64,000 nucleotides of DNA, from the NCBI GenBank assembly GCA_966250385.1, contig CBINHC010000004.1, positions 235,021-299,020 of the forward strand, written 5' to 3'. The notes under the pieces were generated by a model. That model worked only from the letters and a program-made list of their open reading frames with translations. It was not told the origin of the DNA and made no database searches. This document shows, piece after piece, positions 43,792-51,938 of the stretch. The stretch's first letter is position 1. Each line of letters begins with the position of its first letter. The position numbers and the translations under genes are program-made. The DNA comes from DASWTL01 sp966250385 (lineage in GTDB: Bacteria; Bacteroidota; Bacteroidia; Sphingobacteriales; Sphingobacteriaceae).

Positions 43792-45870
43792 ATGATGCAA
43801 CCGGAACTTTCAGGTATTACTTTGATCGGGCTCGTCGGATCCCTGTTACTGGGTCTGGGCTATGCATGGGTATTATACCGGTCGTCCGGAATTCAGAGTC
43901 GCTCGCTCCGTAAGGCATTATTCGCATTACGGGCCATCCTGGTCGCCTCGCTCTCCTTCCTGCTTTTTGCTCCCCTCATCCGGACGACCTCAAGAACCCT
44001 TGAAAAACCGCTGATCATCCTCGCCCAGGACAACTCAGCCTCCGTAGGGCTTTCACAGGCGGCGGGTTTCGATACGACGGCCTACGCCCGGGATTTCAGG
44101 GCCCTGGAAAAATCCCTGCAAAAGGATTATGAAGTGCGGGCCTACAGTTTCAGTTCCGCTCCGCAGGGCGGGCTGCGTTTCGACTTCAAGGGAAACCTCA
44201 CCAATATGTCGTCCGTCTTCGGACTCATCCGCGACCGGTTTTCCAACCGGAATATAGGGGCGGTGGTCCTGGCGTCCGATGGCATTTATAACAGCGGGGG
44301 CAACCCCCGGTACGACAGCAGGGAACTCAAAGCTCCGGTCTATACCATTGCATTGGGCGATACCGTTCCGAAGATGGACGTGCTGATCAGCAATGTCAAT
44401 TATAACAATATCGCCTATCTGGGAAACAAATTCCAGGTCGAAGTGAGCGTGGAAGCGTTCCGGAGCCGGGGTCACCAGTCGGCCCTCACCGTCACGGATA
44501 AGGATGGGACCGTATTCACTGAAAAGGTCCCGGTAACCAGTCAGGAGTTCAGGAAGACCATACCTGTAACTCTTCCGGCCAGGACGAAGGGGGTGCAGAA
44601 ATTTACGGTCTCCGTTTCCGGGCCGGCCGGGGAGCTTTCCCGGGAAAACAATGTGCAGTCCATCTATGTGGAGGTGGTGGACGGCCGCCAGAACATCCTG
44701 ATCCTGGCGCATGCCCCGCATCCTGATGTCGCCGCGATCAAAAGCAGTATCGAACGGAATGAGAACTACCAGGTGGATGTGAAGCTAACCGATGCGGTCC
44801 GGCCGGAAGACATCAGCAGGGCCAGTCTGGTCATCCTGCACCAGGTTCCCGGCCTGAATGCCAATGACCGGGCGATCCTGAATCAGGCCGCCGGTAAGCC
44901 GGTGCTGTTTGTTCTGGGTGCGCAGAGCAATACTCTTTTGTTCAATACCGCCCAGGACGTCGTAGCCATCACCTCGCCGGGGGCAACCCAGGAAGTGCTG
45001 GCCAGGGTCCGGAACGATTTCTATTCATTTACCCTCAGTACGGATGCCGTCGATCGGATTGGAGGCTTTCCTCCGTTGCTGGCGCCCTTCGGGAACTATG
45101 CGCTGAAAGGCCCGGCCGGCGTCCTGCTCAGTCAGCAGATCGGAAAGGTGCCCAGTGAATCGCCGTTGCTGGCTTTTTCCGCTGCCGAGAACCGGAAAAC
45201 CGGGGTACTGGCAGGCGAGGGAATCTGGCGGTGGCGGCTCGAAGAGTTTCAGAAGACCGGTCAGCATGCCGTCGTTGACGAGCTGATCGGAAAGACGGTC
45301 CAGTACCTTTCCAGTAAGGAGGATAAGCGGAAGTTCCGGGTATATGCCAGCCGGAATACCTTTAACGAGAATGAGCGGGTGCTGCTGAACGCGGAGCTGT
45401 ACAATGATGCCTATGAGCTGGTCAATACGCCCGACGTCCCCGTCACGCTGAAGGACCAGTCCGGCAAGCGGTATTCCTATATATTTTCAAGGACCGGGAA
45501 CGCATATTCGCTGGATGCGGGAATACTGCCCCGCGGGGAATATGCCTATGAATCCAGGGTAAAACTCGGCAACAAGGAACATGAATCGAAAGGCCGTTTC
45601 ATCATAGTCCGGCAGCAGGAGGAGTTCCGGCAGACCACGGCCAATCATCAGCTGTTGTATTCCATGGCCGTACAGAACGGGGGGCAGATGCTCTATCCCG
45701 GCCAGATCGGCCGGCTGGCCGGCATCATTCGCGCCAATGAAGATATCCGGACGATCTCCTACGAGAACCGGACGTATGCGGAGATCATTGACAGGAAGTG
45801 GGTGTTCATCCTGCTGCTGGCGCTGCTCAGCACCGAGTGGGTATTGCGGAAACGATATGGGGTGATCTGA
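43792..45870 (+). CDS. Large membrane protein with VWA-like domain
   Basis: 692 residues. Two N-terminal membrane helices (about 8-27 and 42-62), a von Willebrand A-like domain with the MIDAS-type motif AQDNSASV near residue 78 and ASDGIYNSGG near 165, beta-sandwich segments, then a class-I glutamine-amidotransferase-like region (ILILAHAPHPDV, LVILHQVPG, VLFVLGAQSN) and a last membrane helix near the C terminus (KWVFILLLALLSTEWVL). The architecture resembles membrane VWA proteins near Bat operons; no catalytic triad was seen. Function unknown. Confidence 0.75.
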   Translation: MMQPELSGITLIGLVGSLLLGLGYAWVLYRSSGIQSRSLRKALFALRAILVASLSFLLFAPLIRTTSRTLEKPLIILAQDNSASVGLSQAAGFDTTAYARDFRALEKSLQKDYEVRAYSFSSAPQGGLRFDFKGNLTNMSSVFGLIRDRFSNRNIGAVVLASDGIYNSGGNPRYDSRELKAPVYTIALGDTVPKMDVLISNVNYNNIAYLGNKFQVEVSVEAFRSRGHQSALTVTDKDGTVFTEKVPVTSQEFRKTIPVTLPARTKGVQKFTVSVSGPAGELSRENNVQSIYVEVVDGRQNILILAHAPHPDVAAIKSSIERNENYQVDVKLTDAVRPEDISRASLVILHQVPGLNANDRAILNQAAGKPVLFVLGAQSNTLLFNTAQDVVAITSPGATQEVLARVRNDFYSFTLSTDAVDRIGGFPPLLAPFGNYALKGPAGVLLSQQIGKVPSESPLLAFSAAENRKTGVLAGEGIWRWRLEEFQKTGQHAVVDELIGKTVQYLSSKEDKRKFRVYASRNTFNENERVLLNAELYNDAYELVNTPDVPVTLKDQSGKRYSYIFSRTGNAYSLDAGILPRGEYAYESRVKLGNKEHESKGRFIIVRQQEEFRQTTANHQLLYSMAVQNGGQMLYPGQIGRLAGIIRANEDIRTISYENRTYAEIIDRKWVFILLLALLSTEWVLRKRYGVI

Positions 45871-45879
45871 AGCCGGAGA

Positions 45880-46194
45880 TCAGAAAAGTGATTTCTTTTT
45901 TTCCTTTTCCTCCCTGACAATGACGAACACGTCCTCATTCTCTTTTTTCATCAGGTACTTCTCACGGGCGAACTTCTCCAGCTTGTCCATGTCGGTGGTC
46001 AGTTCTTCCAGGTCCTTGCGTACCGATTCGGTCTCTTTCTGATAAAACTCCTTTTCCTCCTGCAGCTTGTGGAGCTGACTCTGGTACTCATACTGGGACA
46101 TCAGATCGTTCCTGTCGAAAAAAAGCATCCAGATGGCGAATGCAAGAGTAGCGAGGAAGTGCTTGTTTTTGACCAGATGGATAAAGCGGTTCAT
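45880..46194 (-). CDS. FtsB/DivIC-family septum formation initiator
   Basis: 104 residues: a short cytoplasmic N terminus, one membrane helix (about 12-27), then a coiled coil (YEYQSQLHKLQEEKEFYQKE...) and the family end motif LEKFAREKYLMKKENEDVFVI. It links FtsQ/FtsL-type division proteins at the septum. The C terminus is highly charged (REEKEKKKSLF). Confidence 0.9.
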   Translation of the reverse strand: MNRFIHLVKNKHFLATLAFAIWMLFFDRNDLMSQYEYQSQLHKLQEEKEFYQKETESVRKDLEELTTDMDKLEKFAREKYLMKKENEDVFVIVREEKEKKKSLF

Positions 46195-46253
46195 GAAACA
46201 AAGTAAATAAAAATCAGCGAAGTTTTTTAACGGACCGCAAGGTTTTCCGCGGA

Positions 46254-47156
46254 TCAGTTACCGGTCCTGGGATTCAGCCGGTAAGCGACAACCTTATTCC
46301 TGAAGAAAGTCGGCACCAGCACGAGGCCCTGATCCCTGATAAATCCGATGTCCGCAGTATTTGATTCTTCAGCCCTGGTGTCCAGGAGCAGTTGTTCTTT
46401 CCCTTTGGATATCCGGTAGATTTCTCCCTGCCACCGGCTGACGATAAAGTTCTCCTTGTCAATAATGACCAAACCGTCGCCGCCGGTAACTTTGTCGTTG
46501 ATGACCTCCTGGGTCTTGCCGTCGGCAGCCTGTTTCAGCAGTCCTCGTTCGTCGAGGCTGTACAGGGTCCCGTTCCGGTCAAACTCGAGGCCGTTGATGC
46601 CCTTCTGACCGGATGCAAAAAGAGTCATCTTTCCGTTCTGGAATGCATGGATGCTTCCTGTCTGCGAATCCGATACAACCACTTTTTTGCCGTCGGTCGC
46701 GACATCGTTCAGAAAGACCGCATCACGCACCGAATGCCGGGCCACGATCTTTCCCGAGGAAAGTTCGATCTCGGTCAGCTCGTCGATATCGGATACGAAC
46801 AGCCGCTTGGACATGATGGCCATGCCTTTGGGCGCATTCAGCCCGCTGCTCCACTTCAGCTGCTTCACAGAGCCGTCAGGGTTGAGGATGGATATGAAGC
46901 CGTTTCCATCCTTGGCGGAAGGGTCGCCGCTGATGTTGCTTACGAACAGCGATCTGCTGTCTTCATCATACAAAACAGACTCGCACGTGGTCATCGTGGT
47001 GTCCGTTTCCCAGACCTTTTCCAATCCGGTTTGCAGGTTTCTCTCCAGGCCGGACTGAAGGTTTTCTTCCAATCCGGAACGCTGTTTGTTTTCCTGGCTG
47101 GCAGTGTTGCATCCGATCATGGCGAACGCACCCATTAGGAGGATCAAAGACTTCAT
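46254..47156 (-). CDS. Beta-propeller lipoprotein (SMP-30/gluconolactonase-like)
   Basis: 300 residues. Lipobox AMIGC (C16). The mature N terminus holds a short tandem repeat (SGLEENLQ, SGLERNLQ, TGLEKVWE). The body is a six-bladed propeller of the SMP-30/NHL kind: LFVSNISGDP, NAPKGMAIMSKRLFVSDID, FLNDVATDGKKVVVSDSQTG, GINGLEFDRNGTLYSLD and GGDGLVIIDKENFIVSRW. These are usually divalent-metal lactonases or ligand-binding scaffolds; no catalytic set could be assigned. It lies downstream of eno on the same strand but beyond a strong terminator, so it is probably separate. Confidence 0.78.
   Translation of the reverse strand: MKSLILLMGAFAMIGCNTASQENKQRSGLEENLQSGLERNLQTGLEKVWETDTTMTTCESVLYDEDSRSLFVSNISGDPSAKDGNGFISILNPDGSVKQLKWSSGLNAPKGMAIMSKRLFVSDIDELTEIELSSGKIVARHSVRDAVFLNDVATDGKKVVVSDSQTGSIHAFQNGKMTLFASGQKGINGLEFDRNGTLYSLDERGLLKQAADGKTQEVINDKVTGGDGLVIIDKENFIVSRWQGEIYRISKGKEQLLLDTRAEESNTADIGFIRDQGLVLVPTFFRNKVVAYRLNPRTGN
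47021..47080. repeat. 24-bp imperfect tandem repeat in the propeller lipoprotein gene
   Basis: Two and a half copies of a 24-base unit (47021-47044, 47045-47068, 47069-47080) encode the repeated octapeptides at the start of the mature lipoprotein. Units 1 and 2 agree at 16 of 24 bases, so the duplication is not recent or is under codon drift. Confidence 0.65.
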
Positions 47157-47173
47157 AACTGAAAATTGATGTA

Positions 47174-47220
47174 AACAAAAAAGACCTCCTTAGATAAGCT
47201 AAGAAAGGTCTTTTTTGTTT
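47174..47220 (-). terminator. eno terminator
   Basis: A long hairpin: outer arms 47174-47188 and 47206-47220 pair fully, with an inner CCTTAG/CTAAG stem, followed by T6 on the minus strand. It lies 23 bases after the eno stop. Confidence 0.93.
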
Positions 47221-47242
47221 AGTTAAATCTCCTGTCAGGAAA

Positions 47243-48538
47243 CTATTTTTTTAAGAACTTAAAATCCTTGCCGATAAACCGGGCTGCAGATCCGAGTTCC
47301 TCTTCGATGCGAAGCAACTGGTTGTACTTTGCGATCCTGTCGGAACGTGAAGCAGAACCGGTCTTGATCTGACCGCAGTTCAGTGCAACGGCCAGGTCCG
47401 CGATCGTGGTGTCCTCGGTCTCGCCGGAACGGTGGCTCATCACGGAGGTATATCCGTTGGTTTGCGCCAGGGATACCGCGTTGATCGTTTCGGTAAGGGA
47501 GCCGATCTGGTTCACCTTTACCAGGATGGAATTACCGATGCTGTTGTCGATACCCTTCTGAAGACGGGTCACGTTGGTAACGAACAGATCGTCGCCCACC
47601 AGCTGAACGCGTGAACCGATTCTTTCGGTCAGCATTTTCCAGCCGTCCCAGTCATTTTCATCCATACCATCCTCAATGGAAATGATCGGATATTTCTCGG
47701 TCAGCTGCGCCAGGTATTCCACCTGTTCCGCGCTCGTGCGTACGGCTCCTTTCGGACCTTCAAACTTGGTGTAATCGTATTTTCCGTCCTTGTAAAACTC
47801 GGAAGAAGCGCAGTCCAGTGCCAGGAATACGTCTTCTCCGGCTTTGTATCCGGCTTTCTCGATGGCTTTAAGGATCGTTTCAGTAGCATCTTCGGTACCT
47901 TCGAATGCCGGAGCGAAGCCGCCCTCATCTCCGACAGCCGTTGAAAGGCGGCGGTCGTGCAGGATCTTTTTCAGGTTATGGAAGATTTCCGTACCCCAGC
48001 GCAGTGCTTCTGAGAAGGATGGCGCGCCTGCAGGCATGATCATAAACTCCTGGAAGGCGATCGGGGCGTCGGAGTGCGAGCCGCCGTTGATGATGTTCAT
48101 CATCGGGATCGGCAGCGTGTTTGCATTGACTCCGCCGATATAGCGGTACAGCGGCTGACGGCTTTCCTGCGCTGCGGCTTTTGCCACGGCGAGCGATACG
48201 CCGAGAATGGCGTTCGCGCCGATATTCCCTTTGTTCTCGGTGCCGTCGATCTTCAGCATCAGCTGATCGATCAGCGTCTGTTCGAATACGTCGATTCCCT
48301 GAAGTTCCTTGGCCAGTTTCTCGTTCACATTAGCAACAGCCTGCAGAACCCCTTTTCCCATGTAACGGCTCTTGTCATTATCCCGAAGCTCAACCGCTTC
48401 GTGGGTACCGGTGGAAGCACCGGAAGGGACGGCGGCGCGACCGATCGTGCCGTTTTCAGTAATTACATCAACTTCGATAGTTGGATTGCCGCGGGAGTCC
48501 AGGATCTGGCGGGCGTGTACGTCTAATATTAAACTCAT
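47243..48538 (-). CDS. eno: Enolase
   Basis: 431 residues, the normal length. MSLILDVHARQILDSRGNPT at the N terminus, GASTGTHEAVELRD, NIINGGSHSD (flexible loop), FMIMPAGA, GDEGGFAP, metal ligands in IISIEDGMDENDWDGW and QLVGDDLFVTN, signature ILVKVNQIGSLTETI and SHRSGETEDTTIADL. It interconverts 2-phosphoglycerate and phosphoenolpyruvate. The transcript seems to begin with a perfect 16-bp hairpin ending about 20 bases before the ATG, an unusual leader described separately. Confidence 0.97.
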   Translation of the reverse strand: MSLILDVHARQILDSRGNPTIEVDVITENGTIGRAAVPSGASTGTHEAVELRDNDKSRYMGKGVLQAVANVNEKLAKELQGIDVFEQTLIDQLMLKIDGTENKGNIGANAILGVSLAVAKAAAQESRQPLYRYIGGVNANTLPIPMMNIINGGSHSDAPIAFQEFMIMPAGAPSFSEALRWGTEIFHNLKKILHDRRLSTAVGDEGGFAPAFEGTEDATETILKAIEKAGYKAGEDVFLALDCASSEFYKDGKYDYTKFEGPKGAVRTSAEQVEYLAQLTEKYPIISIEDGMDENDWDGWKMLTERIGSRVQLVGDDLFVTNVTRLQKGIDNSIGNSILVKVNQIGSLTETINAVSLAQTNGYTSVMSHRSGETEDTTIADLAVALNCGQIKTGSASRSDRIAKYNQLLRIEEELGSAARFIGKDFKFLKK

Positions 48539-48555
48539 GTCTATTATGTTTTGGT

Positions 48556-48596
48556 TAAAAATCCTGCTTAGTGTTGTGGGAACACTAAGCAGGATT
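48556..48596 (-). promoter_or_regulatory. Perfect 16-bp hairpin in front of eno (terminator-like leader)
   Basis: Bases 48560-48575 pair without mismatch with 48581-48596 around a five-base loop. On the minus strand the hairpin is followed by five T and then, 17 bases on, the eno ATG. It could end carA transcripts, act as an attenuator for eno, or protect the 5' end of eno mRNA. Confidence 0.8.
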
Positions 48597-48602
48597 CACT
48601 AT

Positions 48603-48610
48603 CAAAATTA
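48603..48610 (-). promoter_or_regulatory. Promoter -7 box for eno
   Basis: TAATTTTG on the minus strand, a perfect TAnnTTTG, ending seven bases before the hairpin. If used, the eno mRNA would start at the base of the hairpin. The -33 element is weak (T-rich, no TTG). Confidence 0.5.
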
Positions 48611-48681
48611 CTGTTTTTGCCTGAAAGAAAAATATATTCCGCGGCGAATGCTGATTTCGTTCAGACCTGCGTCCGCCAAAA

Positions 48682-49788
48682 CTATTTTCCGGCGCGGATC
48701 AGTTCGATAAAGTCATCGAAAAGGTACCGGGAATCATGCGGGCCCGGGGACGATTCCGGGTGATACTGGACCGAGAACGCGTTTTTCCCTTTTACGCGGA
48801 TGCCTTCAATGGAATGGTCGTTCAGGTTGACATGTGTGATCTCTACCTTATCGGAGTTCCGTACATCCTCTTCAACGACGCCGAATCCGTGGTTCTGGGA
48901 GGTTACTTCACAATGATCCTTGATGATATTCTTTACCGGGTGGTTCAGGCCGCGGTGTCCGTTAAACATCTTCATGGTCCGGATATCGTTGGCCAGGGCC
49001 AGGAGCTGATGTCCCAGGCAGATTCCGAACATCGGTTTTTCGGAGTTCAGAATTTCTTTTACCGTGTCGATCGCATAAGGCATGGCAGCCGGATCGCCGG
49101 GTCCGTTGGAGATGAAATACCCGTCGGGGCTCCACTTTTCCATTTCCTCGAAGGAGGTTTTCGCCGGGAAAACCTTCGCATAGACATCACGGTCATCGAA
49201 GTTTCTGAGAATATTCTTTTTCACCCCGAGGTCCAGTACGGCGACCCGGTATGAACCGTTCTCTTCGCCGTAGTAATAAGGCTCCTCCGTAGATACGACC
49301 GATGATAACTCCAGTCCTGCCATGGACGGCACGGCGGCGAGCTTTGCTTTAAGCGCCTCAACATCCAGTATCTCGGATGAGATGATCGCGTTCATCGCGC
49401 CCTTGTCCCGGATATGCCGGACCAGGGAACGGGTATCCACGTCGGATATACCCACAATATGCTGGTCCTGGAAATAATCCTGGATAGACTGATCAGACTG
49501 CTTCCGGCTGTAACCGATGTTGAAGTTCTTGCAAACCAGCCCTGCGATCTTGATGCCGCCGGATTCCGTTTCGTCATGATGAATTCCGTAGTTCCCGATA
49601 TGGGCATTCGTTGTTACCATGATCTGTCCGAAGTAGGAAGGGTCCGTAAATACTTCCTGATAGCCGGTCATCCCGGTGTTGAAACAGATCTCGCCCGTGG
49701 TGGTGCCGATCTTTCCGGCAGCCTTGCCATAGTAAACTGTTCCGTCTTCCAGAAGAAGTATTGCAGGCAGTTTGGTGTAATTCGTCAT
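48682..49788 (-). CDS. carA: Carbamoyl-phosphate synthase small subunit (glutaminase)
   Basis: 368 residues. N-terminal CarA domain (LEDGTVYYGKAAG, TGEICFNTGMTGYQEVFTDPS), then a class-I glutamine amidotransferase: SNGPGDPAAMP, the nucleophile C257 in FGICLGHQLLALA, and the His/Glu pair in VQYHPESSPGPHDS. It supplies ammonia to CarB for arginine and pyrimidine synthesis. carB is not adjacent. The ATG overlaps by four bases (ATGA) the end of a 63-codon upstream frame on the same strand, which may be a coupled leader gene. Confidence 0.96.
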   Translation of the reverse strand: MTNYTKLPAILLLEDGTVYYGKAAGKIGTTTGEICFNTGMTGYQEVFTDPSYFGQIMVTTNAHIGNYGIHHDETESGGIKIAGLVCKNFNIGYSRKQSDQSIQDYFQDQHIVGISDVDTRSLVRHIRDKGAMNAIISSEILDVEALKAKLAAVPSMAGLELSSVVSTEEPYYYGEENGSYRVAVLDLGVKKNILRNFDDRDVYAKVFPAKTSFEEMEKWSPDGYFISNGPGDPAAMPYAIDTVKEILNSEKPMFGICLGHQLLALANDIRTMKMFNGHRGLNHPVKNIIKDHCEVTSQNHGFGVVEEDVRNSDKVEITHVNLNDHSIEGIRVKGKNAFSVQYHPESSPGPHDSRYLFDDFIELIRAGK

Positions 49789-49976
49789 TCTACTATATAG
49801 GTTAAAGAGTTGTAAGCTAAACGGTTTTCTCCGCGATAAAGTCTGTTTGGAGCCACCCGGACGGTCACCTGAATGTAAGGATCCGCTGGAGAAAAAAGCG
49901 GGAAAAAGACGGGAGCTTCGGAATAATTTCCGTTGAAAATCTGATGGGTAATGAAGTCGGGTACTTCAATTTTCAC
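49785..49976 (-). CDS. Possible small gene or leader ORF overlapping the carA start (63 aa)
   Basis: A GTG-initiated 63-codon frame that stops at the TGA of the ATGA overlap with carA. The product MKIEVPDFITHQIFNG... is rich in aromatic and hydrophobic residues without a signal or membrane segment; no family was recognised. Support: exact overlap with carA as in coupled genes, and a TACTTTTG promoter box six bases before the GTG. Alternatively the stretch is simply an untranslated carA leader of about 190 bases. Confidence 0.35.
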   Translation of the reverse strand: MKIEVPDFITHQIFNGNYSEAPVFFPLFSPADPYIQVTVRVAPNRLYRGENRLAYNSLTYIVE

Positions 49977-49982
49977 GGGAGA

Positions 49983-49990
49983 CAAAAGTA
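49983..49990 (-). promoter_or_regulatory. Promoter -7 box upstream of the carA leader ORF
   Basis: TACTTTTG on the minus strand (TAnnTTTG). It is the best candidate promoter for the carA transcript. No TTG at 19-base spacing. Confidence 0.45.
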
Positions 49991-50067
49991 CAATAAAAAG
50001 TGCAATTATTGTTTCCGGACTCCATAATTATTGAAGCCGCTTTCATGTTAAACCTGATTTTACTTTC

Positions 50068-50075
50068 TACATTTG
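50068..50075 (+). promoter_or_regulatory. Promoter -7 box for panB
   Basis: TACATTTG, 17 bases before the panB ATG. The same octamer recurs before rpsF, dnaX, the Fe-S gene at 63767 and tRNA-Phe. Confidence 0.5.
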
Positions 50076-50092
50076 TGCTAAATACAAGCGGT

Positions 50093-50908
50093 ATGTCTGT
50101 AAACAAGGAAATCAAACGAATCACCACCAATACCATTCAGGAAATGAAGAACAAGGGCGAGAAGATCGCCATGCTTACTTCCTATGACTATTCAATGGCG
50201 ACCATCGTGGATGATGCCGGGATCGACGTGATCCTGGTGGGCGACTCAGCATCGAATGTAATGGCCGGTCATGAGACGACGCTGCCCATCACGCTGGACC
50301 AGATGATCTACCATGCATCATCCGTGGTCCGGGCCGCCAAGCGCGCCCTGGTCATTGTCGACCTTCCTTTCGGCTCATACCAGGGCAATTCCAAGGAAGC
50401 CCTTTATTCAGCGATCCGGATCATGAAGGAATCGGGCGCTCACGGCGTAAAACTCGAAGGGGGAGCGGAAGTCATTGACTCGATCAACAGGATCATCACC
50501 GCCGGTATCCCGGTCATGGGGCACCTGGGCCTGACACCGCAGTCGATCTACAAGTTCGGAACCTACACCGTTCGCGCCAGGGAAGCCGCGGAGGCGGCCA
50601 AACTGAAGAGCGACGTGCTCGCCCTGCAGGATGCCGGTTGTTTTTCGATCGTCCTGGAAAAGATCCCGGCAGCGCTCGCGCAGGAGGTGACCGCCAGCCT
50701 TCAGATCCCGACCATCGGCATCGGTGCCGGTCAGCATTGCGACGGACAGGTGCTCGTCGTCAACGACATGATCGGGCTCACGAAAGGGTTCCGGCCGCGT
50801 TTCCTCAGGCAGTATCTGGACCTGTACGAGCAGATCAACGGCGCTGTGCAGTCTTACGTCAAAGATGTAAAGTCAGGCGATTTTCCGTCTGAAAAAGAAC
50901 AGTATTAA
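50093..50908 (+). CDS. panB: 3-methyl-2-oxobutanoate hydroxymethyltransferase
   Basis: 271 residues. PanB motifs: KIAMLTSYDYSMATIVDDAG, VILVGDSASNVMAGHETTLP (metal-binding Asp and substrate loop), GAHGVKLEGG, MGHLGLTPQSIY and TIGIGAGQHCDGQVLV. It adds a hydroxymethyl group from methylene-tetrahydrofolate to ketoisovalerate in pantothenate synthesis. The open frame extends upstream to 50000 but a promoter box at 50068 lies in it, so ATG 50093 (MSVNKEIKRITT) is the start. panC is not adjacent. Confidence 0.96.
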   Translation: MSVNKEIKRITTNTIQEMKNKGEKIAMLTSYDYSMATIVDDAGIDVILVGDSASNVMAGHETTLPITLDQMIYHASSVVRAAKRALVIVDLPFGSYQGNSKEALYSAIRIMKESGAHGVKLEGGAEVIDSINRIITAGIPVMGHLGLTPQSIYKFGTYTVRAREAAEAAKLKSDVLALQDAGCFSIVLEKIPAALAQEVTASLQIPTIGIGAGQHCDGQVLVVNDMIGLTKGFRPRFLRQYLDLYEQINGAVQSYVKDVKSGDFPSEKEQY

Positions 50909-50974
50909 TCAGAGATCCTATAGTTAACCATGTGGTCCGGTGCCGAACCGGATCACGTTCCCTTACCGACCTGC

Positions 50975-51679
50975 ATGAAGCTTCCTGACCTACCCGTTTC
51001 TGACAAGGATATTTTGTTCGAGGATAACCACCTGATCGCCGTCAACAAGCGGGCCGGAGATATCGTGCAGATCGATGAGACCGGGGATGAACCGCTGGAT
51101 GAAAAGGTCAAGAAGTATATTGCCGCGAAATACAGCAAGCCGAACGGCGCTTTCCTGGGCGTGGTTCACCGGCTCGACAGACCGGTCAGCGGGGTGATCC
51201 TGTTTGCAAAGACCAGCAAGGCGCTGGAACGTGTGAACCGGATGTTCAAGGGCCGGGAAATGAAGAAGACCTATTGGGCCGTGGTCCGAAACAGGCCTCA
51301 TCATCCGGAAGGCACCCTGGTTCATTACCTGGTTAAGAACCCCCAGAAGAACGTTACGAAGGCATTCGATCATGAGGTTAAGGGAAGCCAGCGCGCCGAA
51401 CTGAACTATAAGCTGATCGGTGAGCTGAACGGCTACTACCTGATTGAGGTTGACCCGATCACCGGCCGGCCCCACCAGATCCGCGTTCAGTTATCCACCC
51501 TGGGTTGTCCCATCGTAGGCGACAACAAATACGGGTATCCGCGGGGAAGTCTCAAAAAGTCCATCTGTCTGCATGCCCGGAGGCTGGAATTTGTCCACCC
51601 GGTAAAAAAAGAACCGGTGCGGATCTTCGCGCCCCTGCCGAAGGACGGTTTCTGGGATAAGTTCGAAGTGTTCGGGTAA
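50975..51679 (+). CDS. RluA-family pseudouridine synthase
   Basis: 234 residues from ATG 50975 (MKLPDLPVSD); an alternative ATG at 50930 would add 15 residues. Motifs: DNHLIAVNKRAGDIVQ, the catalytic D68 in HRLDRPVSGVILFAKT, KTYWAVV, and ITGRPHQIRVQLSTLGCPIVGD. There is no S4 domain, so it belongs to the single-domain RluA/RluC-like subgroup acting on rRNA or tRNA. Target site unknown. Confidence 0.9.
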   Translation: MKLPDLPVSDKDILFEDNHLIAVNKRAGDIVQIDETGDEPLDEKVKKYIAAKYSKPNGAFLGVVHRLDRPVSGVILFAKTSKALERVNRMFKGREMKKTYWAVVRNRPHHPEGTLVHYLVKNPQKNVTKAFDHEVKGSQRAELNYKLIGELNGYYLIEVDPITGRPHQIRVQLSTLGCPIVGDNKYGYPRGSLKKSICLHARRLEFVHPVKKEPVRIFAPLPKDGFWDKFEVFG

Positions 51680-51938
51680 GTATGACGATTGCGGCGCTGT
51701 TAAAGTCGCCCGCCCGGCGTCGGTTTCCTGGCCGCCCGCCACACCCTTTCAGCTCAACGGCCATGATGTTCATATGGTATAGCGTTCTCCTGCAGCGGCT
51801 AATGTGTCTGTTCCGTCATGAAACAGCCCCTTAACGCGCTGTCAAACAGTCCGGTTCCCCTGATGGTTACTAACACAGATACGCTTCATCGGTCCCGGGT
51901 GCAGCGCGTCCGGACCTTTCATCGTCATCACCATCACC

